The notes beneath the pieces are model-generated. The model ran no database searches. It saw nothing but the letters and a program-made list of their open reading frames with translations, and was not told where the DNA came from. Position numbers and translations under genes: made by a program. A stretch of 64,000 bases of DNA from Ostreococcus lucimarinus CCE9901. Lineage: Eukaryota > Chlorophyta > Mamiellophyceae > Mamiellales > Bathycoccaceae. The stretch lies in the NCBI RefSeq assembly GCF_000092065.1, contig NC_009371.1:124001-188000 (forward strand). Direction: 5' to 3'. Positions 8,951-19,163 of the stretch are shown piece by piece; within the stretch, counting starts at the first letter, position 1, and every line of letters starts with the position of its first letter.

Positions 8951-11900
8951 ATGCGGCTCGACGACGGCGACGACGCGCGACGAAGGGACGCGCGCGCGGT
9001 TCGAGCGCGCGCGACGCGGACGCCGACGCGCGCGGCGACCACGCGCGGCGATGTCGTCGACGCCGCTGCCGCCGATGATGACATCGACGACGACGCCGTC
9101 GCGCGACCGGACGCGACGCGACGACGACGACGCGACGACGACGCGACGACGACGACGCGCGATGATGAGACGACGCGCGCGCGAGAGGGCGCGAGCGGAC
9201 GCCGGCGAGCGCGGGAACGAGGGAGAGCGACGAGGCGTCGTCGACGGCTCGGGACGGCGGCGGCGGCGGCGGCGACGGCGGCGTTGGCGGCGACGGTCGA
9301 GCGCGTCGGCGTGGACGCGTCGACGGCGCTCACGAAGGGGGTGGCGAGGAATGGTTTCGTGTCGTCGAGCGGGTATAAGTACTATAAGGTGAATGTGGCG
9401 TGCGTGGAGGCGGCGCAGCCGCTGACGTTGGAGCTGACGACGAGCAACGGGGACGCGAACTTGTACGTGTCTCGATCGGCGCAGCCGACGACTTCGTCGT
9501 ACGAACAGCGGAGCGTGAACGTTGGAAATGCGTTGGATTCGGTGACGATCACGAGTCCGGTGAATGGGTACTATTACGTGAGCGTGTACGGCGCGCTGTC
9601 CAGCACGTACAAGCTTCGAGCGCTCACGACGATGTTTACCGGGAAACATCCGTGCACGGGATTTCGAATCACCGATAGCGACGTCTCGAGCGTTGGCTCG
9701 GGATCTGGAAATCAGTTCATACTGCAAGAAGCGCTCACCGCGAGCGCGGCGGCGGGATTCACCGCGGATGTGTCCGTCGACGGCGACGTCATCCTCGGCG
9801 ACGCGTACACCGATTCGGTGACGGCGAAAGGAGAGCTCAAGCTCGGCGTGACGGACAGTACGTACTACGCCATCACGCGACAATCGCCGAGCGCACCGAG
9901 CAGCAACCCGGGCGGCGCTTTGTCGATCGTCGGCGCGAACGCGACCTATCAGGGGGGATCGGTAAAGATTCTCGGCGGAACGGGCGGTTCGGGGGCGGGC
10001 GGCGACGTCGTGATCGAGGCGGGGTCGGCGTCTGGCGGCAACGGTGGCGATTTGAAGTTACGTGGCGGCACGTCGAACTCAGGAACGGGCGGCGACGTCG
10101 TCATAGATGCCGGAGATAGCACGACACAAGCATCTTCGTACGAGGGCATCATTCACATAGGTCCAACTTCTGCGTCGTTTGTGCGCGTCGGCGAGAGTTC
10201 AAATAAGCAAGTTCAAACCGATATTTTCGGCGACTTGACGGTGCACGGAAATCTCTTGACAACGAATGATGTGGTGTACGCGAACAGCTACACGAGTTAC
10301 GTGCAGGTTTCAACCTCTCAAGACGGCATGTTTCATCAAGAAGTGCGCGCGCCAAAGATTACAGGTCTGGACGCGGAGGACATCACGGGCACTCCAACGA
10401 GCACGTTGACTTTAGACGCTGGCATGCGAGGGAGTCAGCAACACGTCGTGATCGCTCCGAGCGAGGCAACGGCGGTTTACATAGGTAGCAGCACATCCAC
10501 GATTCCGGTCTCGATAAGGCAAGGCGCGAACGCAGGAGACGTGCGAGTGCACGCTGATGGCAGCGGCGCGCTGTCCGTGACTTCGGCCGCAGGGCAGGAC
10601 CTGACGCTCGCGTCCGGCGACGACGTGGTGGTGACCACCGCGGCGAGTAAGACGCTCGCGCTGAAGCAGGACTCGACGAGCATTTTGAGCTGGGACGCGG
10701 CCGGCGCTGTGACTGTGAACTCCGTGAGCGGGCAGGACCTGACGCTGAGCACGGGCGGTAGCGCGGCCGTGACTGTGGACTCGACCGGGCAGGTGGGCAT
10801 CGGGACGACGACGCCGGGGAAGACGCTGGACGTCACCGGGACGGCGCGCGTGAGTGGCGCGACGACGCTGAGTAGCACGCTTGACGTGACTGGCGCTACG
10901 ACGCTCGCATCCGTGGGCGTGACCGGTGCGGCCACCGTCGGCGGGACTTTAGGTGTGACTGGCGCTACGACGCTCGCATCCGTGGGCGTGACCGGCGCGG
11001 CCACCGTCGGCGGGACTTTAGGTGTGACTGGCGCTACGACGCTCGCATCCGTGGGCGTGACCGGCGCGGCCACCGTCGGCACGACGCTCGGCGTGACTGG
11101 CGCTACGACGCTCACCGGCGACGTGACGATGAGCAACGACTTGACCGTGAGCGGTGCGCTTACTGTGACATCTGATGCCGCTGTGAGTTTGACCTCTGCA
11201 AGTGGTTCGGACGTGAGCTTGACGAGCGCCGGTACGGGTGGCATCGTGTTGACGTCGACGGACGACATCACGCTCGATGCTGCCGATGATGTGACGATCG
11301 ATGCCGCCGGTGCTTTGTCTTTGGAGCAGGGCGGGACGAGTATTTTGAGCTGGACCGACACCGGCGCTGTGACTTTGAACTCCTTAGGCGGGCAGACCCT
11401 GAGCGTGTCGAGCCTCAGCTCGGCCGGGAACGCGGGCGCCGTGAGCGTGTCCGGCGGCACGACGACTGGGACGTCCTCGAACACCGGCGGCGACTTGACG
11501 CTGCAATCTGGCGGCGCGCCCGCTGGCAGCGTGAACGGTGACGTTCTGGTGGACTCGGCCACTGGTCTAGGCACCGCCGGCTCGATCACGCTTCGCCAGG
11601 GGGTGGGCGGTGAGCGTGTTTCTGTGGACGCGAACGGCGCCGTGAGTCTGGACACGCACTCCGGGCAGGACCTGACGCTGAGCACGGGCGGTAGCGCGGC
11701 CGTGACTGTGGACTCGACCGGGCAGGTGGGCATCGGGACGACGACGCCGGGGAAGACGCTGGACGTCACCGGGACGGCGCGCGTGAGTGGCGCGACGACG
11801 CTGAGTAGCACGCTTGGCGTGACTGGCGCTACGACGCTCGCATCCGTGGGCGTGACCGGTGCGGCCACCGTCGGCGGGACTTTAGGTGTGACTGGCGCTA

Positions 11901-14900
11901 CGACGCTCGCATCCGTGGGCGTGACCGGCGCGGCCACCGTCGGCACGACGCTCGGCGTGACTGGCGCTACGACGCTCACCGGCGACGTGACGATGAGCAA
12001 CGACTTGACCGTGAGCGGTGCGCTTACTGTGACATCTGATGCCGCTGTGAGTTTGACCTCTGCAAGTGGTTCGGACGTGAGCTTGACGAGCGCCGGTACG
12101 GGTGGCATCGTGTTGACGTCGACGGACGACATCACGCTCGATGCTGCCGATGATGTGACGATCGATGCCGCCGGTGCTTTGTCTTTGGAGCAGGGCGGGA
12201 CGAGTATTTTGAGCTGGACCGACACCGGCGCTGTGACTTTGAACTCCTTAGGCGGGCAGACCCTGAGCGTGTCGAGCCTCAGCTCGGCCGGGAACGCGGG
12301 CGCCGTGAGCGTGTCCGGCGGCACGACGACTGGGACGTCCTCGAACACCGGCGGCGACTTGACGCTGCAATCTGGCGGCGCGCCCGCTGGCAGCGTGAAC
12401 GGTGACGTTCTGGTGGACTCGGCCACTGGTCTAGGCACCGCCGGCTCGATCACGCTTCGCCAGGGGGTGGGCGGTGAGCGTGTTTCTGTGGACGCGAACG
12501 GCGCCGTGAGTCTGGACACGCACTCCGGGCAGGACCTGACGCTGAGCACGGGCGGTAGCGCGGCCGTGACTGTGGACTCGACCGGGCAGGTGGGCATCGG
12601 GACGACGACGCCGGGGAAGACGCTGGACGTCACCGGGACGGCGCGCGTGAGTGGCGCGACGACGCTGAGTAGCACGCTTGGCGTGACTGGCGCTACGACG
12701 CTCGCATCCGTGGGCGTGACCGGTGCGGCCACCGTCGGCGGGACTTTAGGTGTGACTGGCGCTACGACGCTCGGCGGGACTTTAGGTGTGACTGGCGCTA
12801 CGACGCTCGCATCCGTGGGCGTGACCGGCGCGGCCACCGTCGGCACGACGCTTGGCGTGACTGGCGCTACGACGCTCGGCGGGACTTTAGGTGTGACTGG
12901 CGCTACGACGCTCGCATCCGTGGGCGTGACCGGCGCGGCCACCGTCGGCACGACGCTCGGCGTGACTGGCGCTACGACGCTCGCATCTGTGGGCGTGACC
13001 GGTGCGGCCACCGTCGGCGGGACTTTAGGTGTGACTGGCGCTACGACGCTCACCGGCGACGTGACGATGAGCAACGACTTGACCGTGAGCGGTGCGCTTA
13101 CTGTGACATCTGATGCCGCTGTGAGTTTGACCTCTGCAAGTGGTTCGGACGTGAGCTTGACGAGCGCCGGTACGGGTGGCATCGTGTTGACGTCGACGGA
13201 CGACATCACGCTCGATGCTGCCGATGATGTGACGATCGATGCCGCCGGTGCTTTGTCTTTGGAGCAGGGCGGGACGAGTATTTTGAGCTGGACCGACACC
13301 GGCGCTGTGACTTTGAACTCCTTAGGCGGGCAGACCCTGAGCGTGTCGAGCCTCAGCTCGGCCGGGAACGCGGGCGCCGTGAGCGTGTCCGGCGGCACGA
13401 CGACTGGGACGTCCTCGAACACCGGCGGCGACTTGACGCTGCAATCTGGCGGCGCGCCCGCTGGCAGCGTGAACGGTGACGTTCTGGTGGACTCGGCCAC
13501 TGGTCTAGGCACCGCCGGCTCGATCACGCTTCGCCAGGGGGTGGGCGGTGAGCGTGTTTCTGTGGACGCGAACGGCGCCGTGAGTCTGGACACGCACTCC
13601 GGGCAGGACCTGACGCTGAGCACGGGCGGTAGCGCGGCCGTGACTGTGGACTCGACCGGGCAGGTGGGCATCGGGACGACGACGCCGGGGAAGACGCTGG
13701 ACGTCACCGGGACGGCGCGCGTGAGTGGCGCGACGACGCTGAGTAGCACGCTTGGCGTGACTGGCGCTACGACGCTCGCATCCGTGGGCGTGACCGGTGC
13801 GGCCACCGTCGGCGGGACTTTAGGTGTGACTGGCGCTACGACGCTCGGCGGGACTTTAGGTGTGACTGGCGCTACGACGCTCGCATCCGTGGGCGTGACC
13901 GGTGCGGCCACCGTCGGCGGGACTTTAGGTGTGACTGGCGCTACGACGCTCGGCACGACGCTCGGCGTGACTGGCGCTACGACGCTCGCATCCGTGGGCG
14001 TGACCGGCGCGGCCACCGTCGGCACGACGCTCGGCGTGACTGGCGCTACGACGCTCACCGGCGACGTGACGATGAGCAACGACTTGACCGTGAGCGGTGC
14101 GCTTACTGTGACATCTGATGCCGCTGTGAGTTTGACCTCTGCAAGTGGTTCGGACGTGAGCTTGACGAGCGCCGGTACGGGTGGCATCGTGTTGACGTCG
14201 ACGGACGACATCACGCTCGATGCTGCCGATGATGTGACGATCGATGCCGCCGGTGCTTTGTCTTTGGAGCAGGGCGGGACGAGTATTTTGAGCTGGACCG
14301 ACACCGGCGCTGTGACTTTGAACTCCTTAGGCGGGCAGACCCTGAGCGTGTCGAGCCTCAGCTCGGCCGGGAACGCGGGCGCCGTGAGCGTGTCCGGCGG
14401 CACGACGACTGGGACGTCCTCGAACACCGGCGGCGACTTGACGCTGCAATCTGGCGGCGCGCCCGCTGGCAGCGTGAACGGTGACGTTCTGGTGGACTCG
14501 GCCACTGGTCTAGGCACCGCCGGCTCGATCACGCTTCGCCAGGGGGTGGGCGGTGAGCGTGTTTCTGTGGACGCGAACGGCGCCGTGAGTCTGGACACGC
14601 ACTCCGGGCAGGACCTGACGCTGAGCACGGGCGGTAGCGCGGCCGTGACTGTGGACTCGACCGGGCAGGTGGGCATCGGGACGACGACGCCGGGGAAGAC
14701 GCTGGACGTCACCGGGACGGCGCGCGTGAGTGGCGCGACGACGCTGAGTAGCACGCTTGGCGTGACTGGCGCTACGACGCTCGGCGGGACTTTAGGTGTG
14801 ACTGGCGCTACGACGCTCGCATCCGTGGGCGTGACCGGCGCGGCCACCGTCGGCACGACGCTCGGCGTGACTGGCGCTACGACGCTCGCATCCGTGGGCG

Positions 14901-17900
14901 TGACCGGCGCGGCCACCGTCGGCACGACGCTCGGCGTGACTGGCGCTACGACGCTCACCGGCGACGTGACGATGAGCAACGACTTGACCGTGAGCGGTGC
15001 GCTTACTGTGACATCTGATGCCGCTGTGAGTTTGACCTCTGCAAGTGGTTCGGACGTGAGCTTGACGAGCGCCGGTACGGGTGGCATCGTGTTGACGTCG
15101 ACGGACGACATCACGCTCGATGCTGCCGATGATGTGACGATCGATGCCGCCGGTGCTTTGTCTTTGGAGCAGGGCGGGACGAGTATTTTGAGCTGGACCG
15201 ACACCGGCGCTGTGACTTTGAACTCCTTAGGCGGGCAGACCCTGAGCGTGTCGAGCCTCAGCTCGGCCGGGAACGCGGGCGCCGTGAGCGTGTCCGGCGG
15301 CACGACGACTGGGACGTCCTCGAACACCGGCGGCGACTTGACGCTGCAATCTGGCGGCGCGCCCGCTGGCAGCGTGAACGGTGACGTTCTGGTGGACTCG
15401 GCCACTGGTCTAGGCACCGCCGGCTCGATCACGCTTCGCCAGGGGGTGGGCGGTGAGCGTGTTTCTGTGGACGCGAACGGCGCCGTGAGTCTGGACACGC
15501 ACTCCGGGCAGGACCTGACGCTGAGCACGGGCGGTAGCGCGGCCGTGACTGTGGACTCGACCGGGCAGGTGGGCATCGGGACGACGACGCCGGGGAAGAC
15601 GCTGGACGTCACCGGGACGGCGCGCGTGAGTGGCGCGACGACGCTGAGTAGCACGCTTGGCGTGACTGGCGCTACGACGCTCGCATCCGTGGGCGTGACC
15701 GGTGCGGCCACCGTCGGCGGGACTTTAGGTGTGACTGGCGCTACGACGCTCGCATCCGTGGGCGTGACCGGCGCGGCCACCGTCGGCACGACGCTCGGCG
15801 TGACTGGCGCTACGACGCTCGCATCCGTGGGCGTGACCGGCGCGGCCACCGTCGGCACGACGCTTGGCGTGACTGGCGCTACGACGCTCGGCGGGACTTT
15901 AGGTGTGACTGGCGCTACGACGCTCGCATCCGTGGGCGTGACCGGCGCGGCCACCGTCGGCACGACGCTCGGCGTGACTGGCGCTACGACGCTCGCATCT
16001 GTGGGCGTGACCGGTGCGGCCACCGTCGGCGGGACTTTAGGTGTGACTGGCGCTACGACGCTCACCGGCGACGTGACGATGAGCAACGACTTGACCGTGA
16101 GCGGTGCGCTTACTGTGACATCTGATGCCGCTGTGAGTTTGACCTCTGCAAGTGGTTCGGACGTGAGCTTGACGAGCGCCGGTACGGGTGGCATCGTGTT
16201 GACGTCGACGGACGACATCACGCTCGATGCTGCCGATGATGTGACGATCGATGCCGCCGGTGCTTTGTCTTTGGAGCAGGGCGGGACGAGTATTTTGAGC
16301 TGGACCGACACCGGCGCTGTGACTTTGAACTCCTTAGGCGGGCAGACCCTGAGCGTGTCGAGCCTCAGCTCGGCCGGGAACGCGGGCGCCGTGAGCGTGT
16401 CCGGCGGCACGACGACTGGGACGTCCTCGAACACCGGCGGCGACTTGACGCTGCAATCTGGCGGCGCGCCCGCTGGCAGCGTGAACGGTGACGTTCTGGT
16501 GGACTCGGCCACTGGTCTAGGCACCGCCGGCTCGATCACGCTTCGCCAGGGGGTGGGCGGTGAGCGTGTTTCTGTGGACGCGAACGGCGCCGTGAGTCTG
16601 GACACGCACTCCGGGCAGGACCTGACGCTGAGCACGGGCGGTAGCGCGGCCGTGACTGTGGACTCGACCGGGCAGGTGGGCATCGGGACGACGACGCCGG
16701 GGAAGACGCTGGACGTCACCGGGACGGCGCGCGTGAGTGGCGCGACGACGCTGAGTAGCACGCTTGACGTGACTGGCGTTACGACGCTCGCATCCGTGGG
16801 CGTGACCGGTGCGGCCACCGTCGGCACGACGCTCGGCGTGACTGGCGCTACGACGCTCGCATCCGTGGGCGTGACCGGTGCGGCCACCGTCGGCGGGACT
16901 TTAGGTGTGACTGGCGCTACGACGCTCGGCACGACGCTCGGCGTGACTGGCGCTACGACGCTCGCATCCGTGGGCGTGACCGGCGCGGCCACCGTCGGCA
17001 CGACGCTCGGCGTGACTGGCGCTACGACGCTCACCGGCGACGTGAGCGTCGGGACTTCCTCGGCTTTGAGTTTTGGTTCTGCAACCCGGCAGATGATCAA
17101 CTTATATGGAACAAACAACGCCATCGGCGTGCAATCGTCCACGATGTATTTTCGTAGTGCTTATAACTTTGCCTTTTTTGAAGGCGGCGTGTACACCAAC
17201 ACAGAGCTCGATCCGGGTTCGGGTGGCACTTTGCGCATGATGATTCAGAAAACCACGGGCAACGTCGGTATCGGGACGGCGAGTCCAGATTATGAACTCG
17301 ACGTGGTAGGCGATATCAACTTTTCTGGGAATCTCTATCAGGGTGGTTCGCTGTTTGCCTCCCCCTGGACGGAGAGCAGCGGTAACGTGTATCGCAGTAG
17401 CGGTAACGTCGGCATCGGGCTGACGAATCCGACCTACAATCTGCACGTTGCTGGAACGGGGCGCGTTAGTACGACGCTATCGGTGGGTCAAGATTTAACC
17501 ATCGACACGGCTGGCGACTTGAACTTTGCGGCGACGCATCGTCAGATGATCAACCTCCGCGTCGGCGCCGAGGGTTTCGGGATCGGGACGCAGATGGACA
17601 CGACGTACTTTCGCTCTCCGGGCCACTTTGCGTTCTACGAAGACGGAACGCACAGCACCACTGACTTGGACGCGAACGGTGGCACCGCGCGTCTGGTGAT
17701 CAGGAGCGGCGGGAAGGTGGGCATCGGGCGGACGAATCCGAGCTATGATCTCGACGTGGTAGGCGATATCAACTTTTCTGGGAATCTCTATCAGGGCGGT
17801 TCTCTGTTCCCGTCCCCCTCCCCCTGGACGGAGAGCGGCAGTAACGTGTATCGTAGTAGCGGTAACGTCGGCATCGGGCTGACGAATCCGAGCTACAAAC

Positions 17901-19045
17901 TGGACGTCACTGGAACAGGACACTTCACGGGCGCGACGACGATCGATGACCAACTCACCGTTGGCGGTAACGTATTGATCCAAAGTACAACCAATAAGAT
18001 TTCGTTTGGCAGCACAGCGCGTCAGTTTATTGAAACGAATAACGGTGGAATCGGAACGCAGTCAAAGACGCTGTATTTTCGTTCACAGGATTTTTTCGGC
18101 TTTTACAAAAATGGCGGTCACAACAGCGCCGATCTGAACCCAGGCGGAAGCGGGACTCTCCTTGTCGCCATTCGCGGTGACATCTCTGGTGCTCGAATGG
18201 CGATTGGATCTTCAGACACAGATAGTGGCTACGCTTTTAAGGTCACCGGGTCGGCGCAAGCGACCGCTGCGCTCGACGTAGGCACGACGCTTAATGTGGC
18301 GTCGTACGCGACAATTCGCGGCGACTTGCGCCTCAATACCGGTACTCAGCAAATAAATTTTGGTACCCAGCACCGTCAGGTTGCTGCGCTCGCGACTGGC
18401 GGCATCGGAACGCAGTCGAACACTGTATACTTTCGTTCACAGGACTTGTTTGGCTTTTATAAAGGTGGCGGCCATAGCTCTACCGCTCTTGATCCAGGCG
18501 GAAGCGGGACTCTCCTTGTCACCATTCGCGGTGACGTCTCTGGTCCTCGATTAGGAGTCGGAGTCACGAATCCCTCCTACGCTCTCGAAGTCAATGGAGC
18601 GGCGCACGTGTCTGGCGCACTGAGCAAGGGAAGTGGCTCTTTCAAGATCGATCATCCACTTCCTGAAATGAAAGACACGCATAATTTGTATCACTCCTTC
18701 ATCGAGGGACCACGGGCGGATCTCATCTACAGAGGCAAGGTTCGTTTGCAGAACGGTAGGGCGATGATAGACATCGATGCCGCATCAAACATGACGACAG
18801 GGACATTTGAAGCACTCAATCGCGACGTGCAGTCGTTCACGTCAAATGAAAGCGACTGGGACCCCGTCCGAGGTTCTGTCGTGGGCAACGTCCTCACCAT
18901 TGAGTGTCAAAACCCCACTTCGACGGCACTCATCAGCTGGCTTGTCATCGGTGAGCGTCACGATCAGCACATGTACGACACAGATTGGACCGATGAAAAC
19001 GGTCGTGTCGTTCCGGAACAATTGAAAAAGAGTGCGACGACGTGA
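8951..19045 (+). CDS. Giant 3,364-residue fibre-like protein with modular tandem repeats
   Basis: One uninterrupted frame from the ATG at 8951. Residues 1-105 are Arg/Asp-rich low complexity ending in a short Ala-rich stretch that may be a signal or anchor. Residues ~127-226 resemble a bacterial pre-peptidase C-terminal (PPC) beta-domain (NGDANLYVSRSA, VNGYYYVSVYG). Gly/Ser-rich beta repeats follow, then residues ~593-2698 form a tandem array of six full units and a partial one (10730-17042), with motifs VGIGTTTPGKTLDVTGTA and TLGVTGATTL. Residues ~2698-3220 hold four diverged YFRS...FYxxG repeats. The last ~135 residues (from GSFKIDHPLPEM to DTDWTDENGRVVPE) form a distinct end domain. The VGIGT-x-P and LxVTG repeats are typical of trimeric phage tail fibres and related viral and bacterial surface proteins. 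A secreted or surface role and viral or bacterial ancestry are inferences; the N-terminus could be altered by an unseen intron. Confidence 0.85.
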   Translation: MRLDDGDDARRRDARAVRARATRTPTRAATTRGDVVDAAAADDDIDDDAVARPDATRRRRRDDDATTTTRDDETTRAREGASGRRRARERGRATRRRRRLGTAAAAAATAALAATVERVGVDASTALTKGVARNGFVSSSGYKYYKVNVACVEAAQPLTLELTTSNGDANLYVSRSAQPTTSSYEQRSVNVGNALDSVTITSPVNGYYYVSVYGALSSTYKLRALTTMFTGKHPCTGFRITDSDVSSVGSGSGNQFILQEALTASAAAGFTADVSVDGDVILGDAYTDSVTAKGELKLGVTDSTYYAITRQSPSAPSSNPGGALSIVGANATYQGGSVKILGGTGGSGAGGDVVIEAGSASGGNGGDLKLRGGTSNSGTGGDVVIDAGDSTTQASSYEGIIHIGPTSASFVRVGESSNKQVQTDIFGDLTVHGNLLTTNDVVYANSYTSYVQVSTSQDGMFHQEVRAPKITGLDAEDITGTPTSTLTLDAGMRGSQQHVVIAPSEATAVYIGSSTSTIPVSIRQGANAGDVRVHADGSGALSVTSAAGQDLTLASGDDVVVTTAASKTLALKQDSTSILSWDAAGAVTVNSVSGQDLTLSTGGSAAVTVDSTGQVGIGTTTPGKTLDVTGTARVSGATTLSSTLDVTGATTLASVGVTGAATVGGTLGVTGATTLASVGVTGAATVGGTLGVTGATTLASVGVTGAATVGTTLGVTGATTLTGDVTMSNDLTVSGALTVTSDAAVSLTSASGSDVSLTSAGTGGIVLTSTDDITLDAADDVTIDAAGALSLEQGGTSILSWTDTGAVTLNSLGGQTLSVSSLSSAGNAGAVSVSGGTTTGTSSNTGGDLTLQSGGAPAGSVNGDVLVDSATGLGTAGSITLRQGVGGERVSVDANGAVSLDTHSGQDLTLSTGGSAAVTVDSTGQVGIGTTTPGKTLDVTGTARVSGATTLSSTLGVTGATTLASVGVTGAATVGGTLGVTGATTLASVGVTGAATVGTTLGVTGATTLTGDVTMSNDLTVSGALTVTSDAAVSLTSASGSDVSLTSAGTGGIVLTSTDDITLDAADDVTIDAAGALSLEQGGTSILSWTDTGAVTLNSLGGQTLSVSSLSSAGNAGAVSVSGGTTTGTSSNTGGDLTLQSGGAPAGSVNGDVLVDSATGLGTAGSITLRQGVGGERVSVDANGAVSLDTHSGQDLTLSTGGSAAVTVDSTGQVGIGTTTPGKTLDVTGTARVSGATTLSSTLGVTGATTLASVGVTGAATVGGTLGVTGATTLGGTLGVTGATTLASVGVTGAATVGTTLGVTGATTLGGTLGVTGATTLASVGVTGAATVGTTLGVTGATTLASVGVTGAATVGGTLGVTGATTLTGDVTMSNDLTVSGALTVTSDAAVSLTSASGSDVSLTSAGTGGIVLTSTDDITLDAADDVTIDAAGALSLEQGGTSILSWTDTGAVTLNSLGGQTLSVSSLSSAGNAGAVSVSGGTTTGTSSNTGGDLTLQSGGAPAGSVNGDVLVDSATGLGTAGSITLRQGVGGERVSVDANGAVSLDTHSGQDLTLSTGGSAAVTVDSTGQVGIGTTTPGKTLDVTGTARVSGATTLSSTLGVTGATTLASVGVTGAATVGGTLGVTGATTLGGTLGVTGATTLASVGVTGAATVGGTLGVTGATTLGTTLGVTGATTLASVGVTGAATVGTTLGVTGATTLTGDVTMSNDLTVSGALTVTSDAAVSLTSASGSDVSLTSAGTGGIVLTSTDDITLDAADDVTIDAAGALSLEQGGTSILSWTDTGAVTLNSLGGQTLSVSSLSSAGNAGAVSVSGGTTTGTSSNTGGDLTLQSGGAPAGSVNGDVLVDSATGLGTAGSITLRQGVGGERVSVDANGAVSLDTHSGQDLTLSTGGSAAVTVDSTGQVGIGTTTPGKTLDVTGTARVSGATTLSSTLGVTGATTLGGTLGVTGATTLASVGVTGAATVGTTLGVTGATTLASVGVTGAATVGTTLGVTGATTLTGDVTMSNDLTVSGALTVTSDAAVSLTSASGSDVSLTSAGTGGIVLTSTDDITLDAADDVTIDAAGALSLEQGGTSILSWTDTGAVTLNSLGGQTLSVSSLSSAGNAGAVSVSGGTTTGTSSNTGGDLTLQSGGAPAGSVNGDVLVDSATGLGTAGSITLRQGVGGERVSVDANGAVSLDTHSGQDLTLSTGGSAAVTVDSTGQVGIGTTTPGKTLDVTGTARVSGATTLSSTLGVTGATTLASVGVTGAATVGGTLGVTGATTLASVGVTGAATVGTTLGVTGATTLASVGVTGAATVGTTLGVTGATTLGGTLGVTGATTLASVGVTGAATVGTTLGVTGATTLASVGVTGAATVGGTLGVTGATTLTGDVTMSNDLTVSGALTVTSDAAVSLTSASGSDVSLTSAGTGGIVLTSTDDITLDAADDVTIDAAGALSLEQGGTSILSWTDTGAVTLNSLGGQTLSVSSLSSAGNAGAVSVSGGTTTGTSSNTGGDLTLQSGGAPAGSVNGDVLVDSATGLGTAGSITLRQGVGGERVSVDANGAVSLDTHSGQDLTLSTGGSAAVTVDSTGQVGIGTTTPGKTLDVTGTARVSGATTLSSTLDVTGVTTLASVGVTGAATVGTTLGVTGATTLASVGVTGAATVGGTLGVTGATTLGTTLGVTGATTLASVGVTGAATVGTTLGVTGATTLTGDVSVGTSSALSFGSATRQMINLYGTNNAIGVQSSTMYFRSAYNFAFFEGGVYTNTELDPGSGGTLRMMIQKTTGNVGIGTASPDYELDVVGDINFSGNLYQGGSLFASPWTESSGNVYRSSGNVGIGLTNPTYNLHVAGTGRVSTTLSVGQDLTIDTAGDLNFAATHRQMINLRVGAEGFGIGTQMDTTYFRSPGHFAFYEDGTHSTTDLDANGGTARLVIRSGGKVGIGRTNPSYDLDVVGDINFSGNLYQGGSLFPSPSPWTESGSNVYRSSGNVGIGLTNPSYKLDVTGTGHFTGATTIDDQLTVGGNVLIQSTTNKISFGSTARQFIETNNGGIGTQSKTLYFRSQDFFGFYKNGGHNSADLNPGGSGTLLVAIRGDISGARMAIGSSDTDSGYAFKVTGSAQATAALDVGTTLNVASYATIRGDLRLNTGTQQINFGTQHRQVAALATGGIGTQSNTVYFRSQDLFGFYKGGGHSSTALDPGGSGTLLVTIRGDVSGPRLGVGVTNPSYALEVNGAAHVSGALSKGSGSFKIDHPLPEMKDTHNLYHSFIEGPRADLIYRGKVRLQNGRAMIDIDAASNMTTGTFEALNRDVQSFTSNESDWDPVRGSVVGNVLTIECQNPTSTALISWLVIGERHDQHMYDTDWTDENGRVVPEQLKKSATT
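10730..17042 (+). repeat. Coding macro-repeat array: units of 864-1107 bp, with 69-bp and 36-bp submodules
   Basis: Units start at the recurring gggcagga at 10730, 11663, 12527, 13601, 14606, 15506 and 16613 (last unit partial). Spacings are 933, 864, 1074, 1005, 900 and 1107 bp. The long constant part of each unit reads as the same bases in the copies I compared. All length differences come from a variable block of 69-bp modules (encoding ASVGVTGAATVG(G/T)TLGVTGATTL, split here as two motifs) and 36-bp modules (GGTLGVTGATTL or GTTLGVTGATTL): 3A, 2A, ABABAA, ABABA, BAA, AAABAA and AABA. A diverged partial unit precedes the array at about 10565-10729. Confidence 0.95.
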
Positions 19046-19163
19046 ACGCGCGTCAGTGTAACACTGACAAACGAGTCGCCGAAACACGCACCTTGAAAAC
19101 GCACGCACGATCAACGGCAAAACGTTACGGCTGTGTGGCGCATTGAGTCTTAATATTGTAAAT

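Noticed and set aside
10730-17042. CRISPR or transposon terminal repeats
   Set aside because: Repeats are contiguous, in frame, translated and lack unique spacers; no cas, transposase or integrase nearby.
10477-17142. 2,221-codon open frame antisense to the giant gene
   Set aside because: It lies wholly inside the repeat array; once one unit lacks an antisense stop, all in-frame copies do. Pro/Val/Thr-only composition with no domain.
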